A stretch of 11,466 bases of DNA, taken from assembly GCA_009779295.1 (NCBI GenBank), contig WREN01000039.1:1-11466 (forward strand). The letters run 5' to 3'. This stretch comes from Oscillospiraceae bacterium. Lineage in GTDB: Bacteria > Bacillota > Clostridia > Oscillospirales > CAG-272. How positions within the stretch are numbered: the first letter of the stretch is position 1; each line of letters starts with the position of its first letter. Under the pieces are notes generated by a model. The model had not been told where the DNA came from and did no database searches. It was given only the letters and a program-made list of their open reading frames with translations. Both the position numbers and the translations under genes were made by a program. Below are positions 1 through 7,455 of the stretch, in pieces.

Positions 1-674
1 ATAAGCGAGCCGTCGCTCAGCAACGATAACATACTAAACCCTTTGCATGGAATCACGAACAGCTTCTCACCTGTACTGCTCAGCGCGATTATATCACGCG
101 ACACGGAAACGTAAATGTTCCCGTCGGGCGTTTGCACCGCGCTTGTCGGCTGGAAAGTCGGCACGCCGCCCGCTTGATACATTTGAGTTCCCGGTTCCGC
201 GCCCAGCATCCGCCCGAGGTCGATTTCAAATTCCAATTCGCCGTCGGCGGAATACTTCCAGAGTTTCAGGTATTCGAAAAAGTCATTGGTGACTTTTTTC
301 TCAACCACAATTTTTGAATCGTCTTTCTGGATAAATTCCATTTTATCATAATTTCGAATATTTGCGTTTGGTTCTTCTACCCTGAAATCTCCTCCGTTCA
401 AATCACACGAGTACGCGATGGATGTACTTTTATAATTCTCGGGATCTTCATTATACTTTTCGAAATCATAGTGAATACCGTCGATATAAATGCGGTCGCC
501 GATGAGGTTAATGGACGAAATGAATTCGTTCTCCGGCATTAATAAAATTGTCGAACGATACGTGTCCGACGCATTGGGGTAAATCATGTCGATAGTCAAC
601 TTTTGGTCGGAATCTTTTTGCTTACACGAGATCAAAACAACCAACAAAAACAACGCGATTAATACTTTTTTCAT
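1..674 (-). CDS. Predicted lipoprotein, possible beta-propeller, 3' end outside window
   Basis: The frame is open from an ATG at 672-674 to the left edge without a stop, giving 224 codons of an incomplete gene. Residues 1-17 are a lipoprotein signal peptide: a KK start, a hydrophobic run, and the lipobox L14-I15-S16-C17, so the mature protein should be lipid-anchored at Cys17 on the outer face of the membrane. The rest is soluble and rich in aromatic and acidic residues. The segment around residues 180-210 reads TPDGNIYVSVS followed by DIIALSSTGEKLF, a strand pattern typical of beta-propeller blades, so a six-bladed propeller-like fold is possible, but I cannot name a family. A GGGGTGA SD lies just upstream and the gene has its own promoter. 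Lipoprotein call is firm; function is unknown. Confidence 0.8.
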   Translation of the reverse strand, partial: MKKVLIALFLLVVLISCKQKDSDQKLTIDMIYPNASDTYRSTILLMPENEFISSINLIGDRIYIDGIHYDFEKYNEDPENYKSTSIAYSCDLNGGDFRVEEPNANIRNYDKMEFIQKDDSKIVVEKKVTNDFFEYLKLWKYSADGELEFEIDLGRMLGAEPGTQMYQAGGVPTFQPTSAVQTPDGNIYVSVSRDIIALSSTGEKLFVIPCKGFSMLSLLSDGSL

Positions 675-706
675 AAATTTTCACCCCGTTTTTACAATTT
701 TTTACT

Positions 707-735
707 TTAATAACAAAACTTTCTGCGTGTGTCAA
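707..735 (-). promoter_or_regulatory. Sigma-A-type promoter for the lipoprotein gene
   Basis: On the minus strand a perfect -35 TTGACA (730-735) is followed after 17 nt by TATTAA (707-712), preceded by TG one base upstream (extended -10). Expected start is near 700, giving a leader of about 26 nt to the ATG at 674. The -35 begins only 5 nt after the mnmG stop, and I see no hairpin terminator between the genes, so read-through from mnmG is also likely. Confidence 0.7.
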
Positions 736-740
736 GGATT

Positions 741-2585
741 TTACAGCTTATTTAAATAAATCATAAGAACCGTAATATCCGCCGGGCTGATACCGCTTAT
801 ACGCGACGCCTGCCCGATATTCAACGGCTTGAACTGCGCGAGTTTCTGCCGCGCCTCGATTCTGATTCCCGGTATCGCCATGTAATCTATCTCCTGCGGC
901 AATTTCTTCTCCTCCAGCTTCGAAAACTTCGCCACTTCCTGTATCTGCCGCTTGATATAACCTTCATATTTGATAATCGTCTGTGCGGATTCGAGGACGT
1001 TGCGCGGCATTTCCGGTCGTGTCGCATCTAACGGCGAGAGTTTCTCATAATCCAACTGCGGGCGTTTTATCAATTCCGCCAAATTAACGCCCGTCGTCAC
1101 TTCTGTTGTCTCGTACATGCGCAGAATTTCATTCAATTCTTCATTAGGCGAGAGATTTATACTCGAAACACGTTTGATTTCATGTTCAATCATTTTCTGT
1201 TTCCGCAAAAACTTCTGATAACGTTCTTCGCTTATCAATCCAACTTCATATCCGTATCGCGTCAATCTTGTATCTGCGTTATCCTGCCGTAACAGCAACC
1301 TGTATTCCGTGCGCGAAGTCATAATACGGTATGGTTCGTTCGTACCCTTCGTGACTAAATCGTCAATCAGCGTACCGATATACGAACTATCACGTGTCAA
1401 CACGAGCGGCGGTTGATTCTTCAATTTTAATGCGGCGTTGATCCCCGCGACCAAACCCTGCGCGGCGGCTTCCTCATAGCCGGACGTACCGTTGAACTGC
1501 CCCGCGCCGTACAATCCCTCAATATCCTTAAACTCCAGCGTCGCGTACAACTGCGTCGGGTCGATGCAGTCGTACTCTATCGCGTAAGCCGTGCGCATGA
1601 CCTGCGCGTGTTCAAAACCATCCAACGTGCGCAGCATGGCTAGTTGAACGTCCTCCGGCATTGACGAGCTGAACCCCTGCAAATACATTTCCTTCGTGTC
1701 CAAGCCCATCGGCTCAACAAACAACTGATGCCGCTCCTTATCCGCGAACCGCACGACTTTGTCCTCAATGCTCGGGCAATATCTCGCTCCTGTTCCCTCA
1801 ATCTTCCCCGAATACAGCGGCGAACGGTGCAGATTCGCGCGGATTATATCGTGCGTATTCTTGTTCGTGTAAACGATATGGCATGGAATTTGCTCAATTT
1901 CAATTTTATCCGTGAGACTTGAATACGGAATAATATATTCGTCGCCGTTCTGCACATCGAGCCGGCTAAAATCGATCGTATCTTTGTGAATCCTCGCGGG
2001 TGTTCCCGTTTTGAACCGCATGAACTTAATCCCCAAACCCTTCAACGAATCCGTCAAACCATTTGCGGGTAACATTCCGTCCGGTCCGGAATCAAGAAAA
2101 TTCTCACCGACGATTATTCTGCTTTTCAAATACGTTCCCGTGCATATGATTGCCGCGTCAACATTCCACACCGTGCCGAGCATGGTAACAACACCTGTTA
2201 CTTTGTTATTTTGCGTCAAAACAGATACAACCTCAGCTTGTATAAGGCTGAGGTTCGGTTGATTTTCGATTGTCTGTTTCATCAGCGTGCGATACCGAGT
2301 GCGGTCGGCTTGAACACGCTTCGAATGGACGGCAGGACCTTTGCTTTGGTTCAACATCCTGCTTTGCAATGTTATTTTATCCGCGGCGAAACCCATCTCA
2401 CCGCCCAGCGCGTCGATTTCGTATACGAGATGTCCCTTGCCAGTACCGCCTATAGCCGGATTGCACGGCATATTGCCGACGGCGTCGAGGTTGAGCGTGA
2501 ACAGAATTGTTTTCAATCCGAGCCGCGCACACGCCAGCGCCGCTTCGATTCCCGCGTGTCCGGCTCCTATTACAGCTATTGTCAT
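741..2585 (-). CDS. mnmG: tRNA uridine-5-carboxymethylaminomethyl modification enzyme MnmG (GidA)
   Basis: MnmG is the FAD-containing partner of MnmE. Together they build the (carboxymethyl)aminomethyl group on wobble U34 of several tRNAs, using methylene-tetrahydrofolate and glycine or ammonium. At 614 aa the protein is of normal length. Visible hallmarks are the dinucleotide-binding GAGHAG at 7-12, the CNPAIGGTGKGH block with Cys41 and RYCPSIEDK with Cys270 (matching the two conserved cysteines of the E. coli enzyme), GTSGYEEAAAQG near 366-378, TNEPYRIMTSRTEYRLLLR near 415-433, and the C-terminal helical tRNA/MnmE-binding region ending in SGISPADITVLMIYL. An AGGA SD lies 9 nt before the ATG, inside the end of the upstream DUF3795 gene (6-nt gap). 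It is the last gene of the cluster; mnmE and rsmG, frequent neighbours elsewhere, are not here. Confidence 0.97.
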   Translation of the reverse strand: MTIAVIGAGHAGIEAALACARLGLKTILFTLNLDAVGNMPCNPAIGGTGKGHLVYEIDALGGEMGFAADKITLQSRMLNQSKGPAVHSKRVQADRTRYRTLMKQTIENQPNLSLIQAEVVSVLTQNNKVTGVVTMLGTVWNVDAAIICTGTYLKSRIIVGENFLDSGPDGMLPANGLTDSLKGLGIKFMRFKTGTPARIHKDTIDFSRLDVQNGDEYIIPYSSLTDKIEIEQIPCHIVYTNKNTHDIIRANLHRSPLYSGKIEGTGARYCPSIEDKVVRFADKERHQLFVEPMGLDTKEMYLQGFSSSMPEDVQLAMLRTLDGFEHAQVMRTAYAIEYDCIDPTQLYATLEFKDIEGLYGAGQFNGTSGYEEAAAQGLVAGINAALKLKNQPPLVLTRDSSYIGTLIDDLVTKGTNEPYRIMTSRTEYRLLLRQDNADTRLTRYGYEVGLISEERYQKFLRKQKMIEHEIKRVSSINLSPNEELNEILRMYETTEVTTGVNLAELIKRPQLDYEKLSPLDATRPEMPRNVLESAQTIIKYEGYIKRQIQEVAKFSKLEEKKLPQEIDYMAIPGIRIEARQKLAQFKPLNIGQASRISGISPADITVLMIYLNKL

Positions 2586-2591
2586 TGATTT

Positions 2592-2855
2592 TTATCCTAA
2601 CTTTCTTAAATTTTCAATTTCAATTCCGTTTCCGTTCGGATTCTCGTTTTTATGCGCGTCGATTAATTTTTGGCACGGGAAATCGTCACATTTACCACAG
2701 TGCGGCAAATTTTTACTTGTCGCGCAATCATAAAGCTCGCACCTTCCTCCCCAAACGCATTGACCTTTCGGTGCGCATATGCGGCAGCTTTCGCAATTAT
2801 TTTCTTTATAAAATTTGCACTCATCGCAATTAATTCCGCAAATAGATATGTTCAT
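2592..2855 (-). CDS. DUF3795-type cysteine-rich small protein
   Basis: This 87-aa protein has 12 cysteines (6, 10, 13, 21, 24, 27, 33, 39, 44, 53, 56, 61), mostly in CxxC or CxxxC spacings, with the pattern CGINCDECKFY, NCESC, a W-G, then HCGKCDDFPC. That arrangement matches DUF3795, a family of small proteins presumed to bind zinc or an iron-sulfur cluster; its role is not established. There is no signal peptide or membrane segment, so it should be cytoplasmic. A GAGGAG SD (2864-2869) lies 8 nt before the ATG, inside the end of the upstream WG-repeat gene, with a single base between that gene's stop and this start. This suggests co-translation with that gene. Family call is good from the cysteine spacing; the metal and function are unknown. 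Confidence 0.85.
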   Translation of the reverse strand: MNISICGINCDECKFYKENNCESCRICAPKGQCVWGGRCELYDCATSKNLPHCGKCDDFPCQKLIDAHKNENPNGNGIEIENLRKLG

Positions 2856-2856
2856 C

Positions 2857-4455
2857 TTAATTACTCCTCGCTATTTTATTATAAAACGTCCATCCGTTCT
2901 GCTTTTCATATGCGGCTATGACCCCGCTCGAAACGTCGGTGATTTCATCGTAAATAAACGGCAGCACGATATTCCCCTGCGTATCGACCATACCCTTCTT
3001 GCCTTCAACGCCCAACACAACCAAACCTTCTTTGAACGCGCCAGCATATGTGTAGAACGGCTGCGCGATCCATTTGCCGGTATAGTCAAGGCAGCCGTAA
3101 TAATCGCCCTTTTTGAGGACAAGCACGCCGTCGGAATAATAAACCAAATCATAACCCGCCGGAATATTAAAAACCGAGCCGTCCGCGTGTATCAATATAT
3201 CGTAATCGTTTATTATTCTTGGATTATATTGGTCTTTTAAGACGCGGCGGATTCTCATAAGACCGTGATCGAAATATATCATTCCTATATTTTCCATACT
3301 GCGGTTATCGGGCAGATAGTATCCGTCGAACACATAACGCTTCTGTTCAGATAAATATACAATATTTTTAAATGGATTTATAACAACGCGCCCGTTTACG
3401 TCGATGATTGATATGACTCGGTCGCGGTTGGCAACTACGGCAAGACCGTTTTCGGAAAAATTATATGCGTAATAATATTTTGCCGGAATCGCTGTAGTGT
3501 CGTCAGAATATTTATATCCATATTGATGAACGGTTTCGTTTATATATACCGGATCCAATTCTATACCCATATATGCGGCTCTGTCAATTGCCACTTGGTT
3601 ATCAATAACGTCTACTATTTCTTTTACTTCGTAAAACAAATGGAGATTGTTTTTTTGCCTGCCGTAATCCGATGTATAGTCACCGTACAAAGCAGGCGCG
3701 AAGCTAACGTTTGCCGCGGCTGCGTCGGCGGTCACGAACTTTTCATCGCTTGTTACAACATATAACGTACCGTTATAGTTGAATAACGGTCTGTTCCACG
3801 AATCACGGTAATATGCGGGAGATATATTTTTCAAATCAGAAACTATTACTTTCCCCTGCGGAGTAAGTATTGCCGTGCTGTCATTTTGATTTATTAAATA
3901 ATAACCCATATACACAGTTACAACGGGTACTTCAACAATATTTTCAATTTCATTAAATACCATATTATCCAAATCAAAGACGGATTCTGTCATTTTGTAA
4001 AATTGTTCGGCATATTCATTTTTAGCGTTCATTTCAGGCTTGAATTTTACTATCTTATGAACGTATTTGTCATATTTTTGCGTATTTATTGCCCACCCTC
4101 GGGTTAAATAATTGTTAGCGTCTTCAATTGAAGCTAACTTTTCGCTGTATGTAGGAGGATTTACGATTGATGGGGTTGTTTCGATACCTTCGATGCCGGA
4201 CGGGTTTGTTATTTGACTTATATTTTCTCCCGAATGCGCAGGTGAAGTATACTCGTCTTCGTAGCCGTCGTCGGGCGGCTCAATTATATCGACGGTTTCT
4301 GTATTATCGGATTCAATTACCGATAAAACCTTCGATTCGCGCGTTAAAAAAACTATATCATAATATTCCAAACGATACAGTACGATTGCGGCGATAAAAG
4401 CCGCAGTTAATAATAAAAATGTAAATTTTGCGCTGAAATTTTTTACTCTAATCAT
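2857..4455 (-). CDS. Membrane-anchored WG-repeat protein
   Basis: This 532-aa protein starts with a short basic segment and one membrane helix (about residues 10-27), with no lipobox, so it is probably an N-terminally anchored extracytoplasmic protein. Residues about 45-105 are a low-complexity linker rich in Asp, Glu, Pro, Ser and Thr. The C-terminal part has WG-like repeats: an ENGLAVV...IIDVNGRVVINPF unit near 330-360, a YYGCLDYTGKWIAQPFY unit near 452-468 with GAFKEGLVVL following, KKGMVDTQGNIVLPFIYDEI near 486-505, and a terminal NGWTFYNK. The first two-thirds shows no clear repeat and I cannot assign it. WG repeats are usually found in surface or envelope proteins of unclear function. 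An AAGGGTGA SD precedes the ATG, 10 nt after the WalJ-type gene. Confidence 0.85.
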   Translation of the reverse strand: MIRVKNFSAKFTFLLLTAAFIAAIVLYRLEYYDIVFLTRESKVLSVIESDNTETVDIIEPPDDGYEDEYTSPAHSGENISQITNPSGIEGIETTPSIVNPPTYSEKLASIEDANNYLTRGWAINTQKYDKYVHKIVKFKPEMNAKNEYAEQFYKMTESVFDLDNMVFNEIENIVEVPVVTVYMGYYLINQNDSTAILTPQGKVIVSDLKNISPAYYRDSWNRPLFNYNGTLYVVTSDEKFVTADAAAANVSFAPALYGDYTSDYGRQKNNLHLFYEVKEIVDVIDNQVAIDRAAYMGIELDPVYINETVHQYGYKYSDDTTAIPAKYYYAYNFSENGLAVVANRDRVISIIDVNGRVVINPFKNIVYLSEQKRYVFDGYYLPDNRSMENIGMIYFDHGLMRIRRVLKDQYNPRIINDYDILIHADGSVFNIPAGYDLVYYSDGVLVLKKGDYYGCLDYTGKWIAQPFYTYAGAFKEGLVVLGVEGKKGMVDTQGNIVLPFIYDEITDVSSGVIAAYEKQNGWTFYNKIARSN

Positions 4456-4465
4456 ATTTTCACCC

Positions 4466-5230
4466 TTAACATAACTTCGTCAAACTATTTCTGTCGGCGA
4501 CTTTTAAATAAATTTTACTTACGCCTTTGCGCGCAAGTTCCGCGGCGGTGGTTATCATAGCGATACTGGGACGGTTATTTTCCTCGCTCAAATGCGCGAG
4601 CATAATATTCCGCACGCCGTTTTTTGCGAGAACAGCCGAACAGTCAGCGCACGCTTGATTGGACAAATGGCCCTTTTTCGACAAAATACGTTCTTTCAAA
4701 GATTGAGGATATGGTCCTTCAATCAGCATTTCTTCGTCGTGATTGGATTCAAGGATAACACTGGTGCATGACGCGAGCTTATCCATAACGGAATTGGGAA
4801 CATATCCTAAGTCAGTCGCGATTCCAACGGTGTGGTCGTCTGTTTTAATTATATACCCGACGCTTCCGTGGCTGTCGTGAGGCGTTATAAACGAACTAAT
4901 CTCCATATCTCCGACCGCGCATGAAAACGTTGGCGTATGGATCACAAAATTTTCTACAGGCGATAAATATCTCGCGGACAGTTCGCTGATATGGATTTTG
5001 AGATTAAAATGTTTTTTTGTAATTATCGGCAGCCCTTTTATATGGTCGCTGTGTTCATGCGTGATGAATATGGCGTTGATTTGCGCCATATTCGCGCCGA
5101 TTTTATGAAGTTCCGTTTCGGTCGCCCGAAGCGACATCCCCGCGTCGATCAATATGCGCGTATCGCCGTACCTGATATACGTGCAGTTGCTTCTCGACCC
5201 GGAATTTAATGTGTAAATTTCTATTTCCAA
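4466..5230 (-). CDS. walJ: MBL-fold metallohydrolase, WalJ/YycJ type
   Basis: This 254-aa protein has the metallo-beta-lactamase fold: THEHSDH with His58, His60, Asp62 and His63, then His118 in TPHDSHG, Asp140 in IATDLGY, ESNHDEEML at 161-169, GHLSN with His188, and AHLSEENN with His213. These are the usual binuclear metal ligands and blocks of the WalJ/YycJ group, which have been linked to cell-wall signalling and to DNA repair-type nuclease activity; the substrate is uncertain. The start codon is TTG: the conserved N-terminus (TLNSGSRSNCTYI) lies before the first in-frame ATG (codon 32), and a stop occurs six codons upstream of the TTG. An AAAGGA SD (5242-5247) sits 11 nt upstream. Unlike the Bacillus case it is not next to walRK two-component genes. 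Confidence 0.88.
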   Translation of the reverse strand: MEIEIYTLNSGSRSNCTYIRYGDTRILIDAGMSLRATETELHKIGANMAQINAIFITHEHSDHIKGLPIITKKHFNLKIHISELSARYLSPVENFVIHTPTFSCAVGDMEISSFITPHDSHGSVGYIIKTDDHTVGIATDLGYVPNSVMDKLASCTSVILESNHDEEMLIEGPYPQSLKERILSKKGHLSNQACADCSAVLAKNGVRNIMLAHLSEENNRPSIAMITTAAELARKGVSKIYLKVADRNSLTKLC

Positions 5231-5255
5231 AAGGTATACAGTCCTTTATTATAAT

Positions 5256-5603
5256 TCACTTATCAAAATAATTCAGCAAAACAATATCCAACGCAAAATT
5301 AAACAACAACGGCGCGATAAAAATCAACAACTTTTTCGCTATTCTGCGCTTAATTGTATCCGGTCCTTCGCGCCTTATCCCTCCGTTTAGAATGAGAAAC
5401 AAGACAATAAGCGCAATCAAAATGACATAATATATCCACATAATGGGCGCAAATTCAAGGTAAATCGCCGTCCGATATACCGAAAATAATACTATAAACG
5501 TGACTAAAAGCTGGATAACAAGTTTCCAATTAATGCGTTTCAGCGACTTTTTTAATTCGGTTTGAGGCGTGACGCGCCGATAAACTTTCTTTTTACGTTT
5601 CAT
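5256..5603 (-). CDS. Small three-helix membrane protein, unknown function
   Basis: This 115-aa protein has a strongly basic N-terminus (KRKKKVYRR) and three predicted membrane helices at about 29-48, 54-74 and 92-111. The basic ends and the IRREGPDTIKRRIAKK loop between helices 2 and 3 suggest the N-terminus is inside and the C-terminus outside. I recognise no family. Its ATG lies 11 nt inside the end of the galactokinase-family gene in another frame, and no good SD precedes it, so translation probably depends on coupling to that gene. A 25-nt gap separates it from the WalJ-type gene. The overlap, the basic/hydrophobic pattern and the same-strand packing support it as a real gene. Confidence 0.7.
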   Translation of the reverse strand: MKRKKKVYRRVTPQTELKKSLKRINWKLVIQLLVTFIVLFSVYRTAIYLEFAPIMWIYYVILIALIVLFLILNGGIRREGPDTIKRRIAKKLLIFIAPLLFNFALDIVLLNYFDK

Positions 5604-6756
5604 AAACTGCGCCGTAATTTCTTGTATTAAGCGTTAAACACGAACCTGCGCCGAACACATTTTCAATAACCGTTTTGAATCGCTCAACATCATCAGACGG
5701 CAAAAACACCTGAATAGTTCCGGCAAATCCGCCGCCGTGAACGCGGTGCGCGGTTGTTTTCGGGTCAAGTATGCTCTCGCAAAGTGCCAACGCTATTGCT
5801 AATCCTTGTTCATTTACATCTTTAACCGAATAAATATTTTGCAACTTCTTGTAACTTGAATTACCGGACGCGTTTATTAATTGTAAAAATTCCGGCAAAG
5901 TGCAATGTTTCGCTTTTTCAACGCGCTCGTTCTCCTCGCAGAAGTGGATCGCACGTAGCATCGCGCGGTCGCCGGCATATTCTCTTAGTTTCGGAATATT
6001 ATTCATTATATCACACGGTTCAACTTCGCGCAAGAATTTCTTGCCGAAATACGCCGCGACTTTTTTCATCTCGCCCGGAATTGACGCGTAATCTTCATTC
6101 AAATCCGCGTGACTGCCGCCCGTGTTGACGATGCACATTTTGTAACCGAATGCGTTCAAATCGAAGTCCAGCTTTTCGATTATGGGTTCATCCGCGAAGT
6201 CAATCGCAACGAATCCGCCTACCGCGCACGCAATCTGATCCATCAATCCGCACGGCTTGCCGAAGAAGACATTTTCGGCATATTGCCCGATCTTCGCGAT
6301 TTCGACCGCCGGAATATTACCGCCGTTGTAAAGATGATTGAGAATCGTGCCGACCATCACCTCAAACGCCGCCGATGAAGACAATCCCGAGCCTTTCAGC
6401 ACGTCCGACGTGGTGTAAGCGTCGAAGCCGCCGACGTTGCAGCCGCGTTTAATAAAGCCGTCGCAAACGCCCGCGATGAGCGCGGCGGAGGTAAACTTTT
6501 CTACGTTGTTCGTTCCGATTTCGACAATATCCTCTTCGAAGCCCTCGCTTTTAATGCGGATTCGATTGCCTTCACTTCGCGAAGCCACGGCGATAATATC
6601 CAAATCCACCGCCGCGGCAATAACGCACCCGTGGTTGTGATCGGTGTGGTTGCCGAGGATTTCGCTGCGCCCCGGCACGGAAAAACGCGCCGTTTCGCGG
6701 CCGCCGCCGTATAGTGCGGCGAACTTATTGGTTGCGTCGATGTATCGTTGTTGCAT
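5593..6756 (-). CDS. galK: Galactokinase family protein (GHMP kinase)
   Basis: Predicted to phosphorylate galactose, or a related sugar, at C1 with ATP. The GHMP motifs are all present (residues numbered from the upstream ATG at 6765): GRSEILGNHTDHNHG at 32-46 (substrate-binding signature), KGSGLSSSAA at 124-133 (phosphate loop), LMDQIACAVGG with the likely catalytic base Asp176, and HGGGFAGT at 343-350. The signature reads GNHTDH where the E. coli type has GEHTDY, a variant seen in clostridial relatives annotated as galactokinase, so the exact sugar is less certain. Two ATGs compete. The one at 6765 overlaps the upstream stop (ATGA) but AGGA (6766-6769) abuts it with no spacing; the ATG at 6756 has 9 nt of spacing and is preferred here. 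No galT or galE is in the window. Confidence 0.88.
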   Translation of the reverse strand: MQQRYIDATNKFAALYGGGRETARFSVPGRSEILGNHTDHNHGCVIAAAVDLDIIAVASRSEGNRIRIKSEGFEEDIVEIGTNNVEKFTSAALIAGVCDGFIKRGCNVGGFDAYTTSDVLKGSGLSSSAAFEVMVGTILNHLYNGGNIPAVEIAKIGQYAENVFFGKPCGLMDQIACAVGGFVAIDFADEPIIEKLDFDLNAFGYKMCIVNTGGSHADLNEDYASIPGEMKKVAAYFGKKFLREVEPCDIMNNIPKLREYAGDRAMLRAIHFCEENERVEKAKHCTLPEFLQLINASGNSSYKKLQNIYSVKDVNEQGLAIALALCESILDPKTTAHRVHGGGFAGTIQVFLPSDDVERFKTVIENVFGAGSCLTLNTRNYGAVYET

Positions 6757-6761
6757 TTGAT

Positions 6762-7391
6762 TCATTCCTGTTCTGTGTTATTTGTGGGGCAACCGCGCCC
6801 TATCCATTTGAATAACCATTTTAAAGTATGTTTTTTGCGTTCTTCTTTGCTGAAATTTTTGTAATACTCAATTAACATGATTATTATAAGTATTAGAATT
6901 AATATAAATCCTATATCAATATAAATGTCTTTCAAGTCAAAAATATAGGAATGGAAAGTACCTCCTGTATGATATTCATTACATACTTTACAAAACCATT
7001 CGTAATCATCAGGATAGTTTCGATAAAAGCACATATAATCAAGGCTGCCGCCCCAAACTATTTGGTCGATACAAGCACATAACATTCCCGCAAGTGTAAA
7101 ACTTGTAAAAGAAGTCAATAATTTACGCCACTTTTTCGTTACGAAATTGAAGAATCTGTAAAAAAATATTATAAAAAAGACAGCAACAATACAAACAACA
7201 AGCATAATAATTATCGGAATTTTAAAGTTAAATGTTCGTTCAAATTGATTTATATCATTCAAATACGGGTGAATATGAAAAAAATTAGGGATTATCGGAA
7301 TATGGTTTTCACCGATAAAATATGATATAAGCAATTTAACGCCTTGGTCGATCGCAAATAAAAAACCGGTAAAGATTAAAATCTTCTTCAT
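6762..7391 (-). CDS. Divergent signal peptidase II-like membrane protein
   Basis: This 209-aa protein has four likely membrane helices (about 3-23, 57-80, 92-112, 157-178), the topology of lipoprotein signal peptidase LspA, which cleaves prolipoproteins before the lipidated cysteine. DQGVK at 15-19 matches the LspA DQxxK motif. Asp118 in GGSLDY and Asp155 in FDLKD align with the catalytic pair. However, the GNxxDR motif reads CACIDQ (105-110), the FNxAD motif reads FDLKD (151-155), and the NxG motif after the first helix is not intact. A Cys-containing insert (121-150, Cys121, Cys134, Cys137) separates the catalytic aspartates more than usual. The gene is visibly AT-richer than its neighbours. 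It could be an active paralogue with a special substrate or an enzyme-derived protein. ATG preceded by GGGGTG (7397-7402); first gene of the cluster. Confidence 0.75.
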   Translation of the reverse strand: MKKILIFTGFLFAIDQGVKLLISYFIGENHIPIIPNFFHIHPYLNDINQFERTFNFKIPIIIMLVVCIVAVFFIIFFYRFFNFVTKKWRKLLTSFTSFTLAGMLCACIDQIVWGGSLDYMCFYRNYPDDYEWFCKVCNEYHTGGTFHSYIFDLKDIYIDIGFILILILIIIMLIEYYKNFSKEERKKHTLKWLFKWIGRGCPTNNTEQE

Positions 7392-7409
7392 TTCCGCACC
7401 CCGGTTTCT

Positions 7410-7438
7410 ATTATAACATCATCCGCTAAAAATTACAA
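7410..7438 (-). promoter_or_regulatory. Extended -10 promoter for the lspA-like/galK/mnmG gene cluster
   Basis: On the minus strand TTGTAA (7433-7438, 4 of 6 consensus bases) is followed after 17 nt by a perfect TATAAT (7410-7415), with TG at the extended -10 position (TGTTATAAT). The expected start near 7403 gives a leader of only about 12 nt that contains little beyond the GGGGTG SD. The seven genes downstream are separated by at most 25 nt or overlap, so they are likely transcribed from here. Confidence 0.75.
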
Positions 7439-7455
7439 CCCATTTTTCACTATGT

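Noticed and set aside
47..317. Two plus-strand ORFs near the left edge
   Set aside because: Both are antisense to the lipoprotein frame, which has a start, SD, lipobox and promoter; the plus-strand ORFs have none of these.
2011..2833. Several overlapping plus-strand ORFs opposite mnmG and DUF3795
   Set aside because: They lie antisense to genes with strong family motifs, and their translations are Arg/Ser-rich with no domain; they are shadows.
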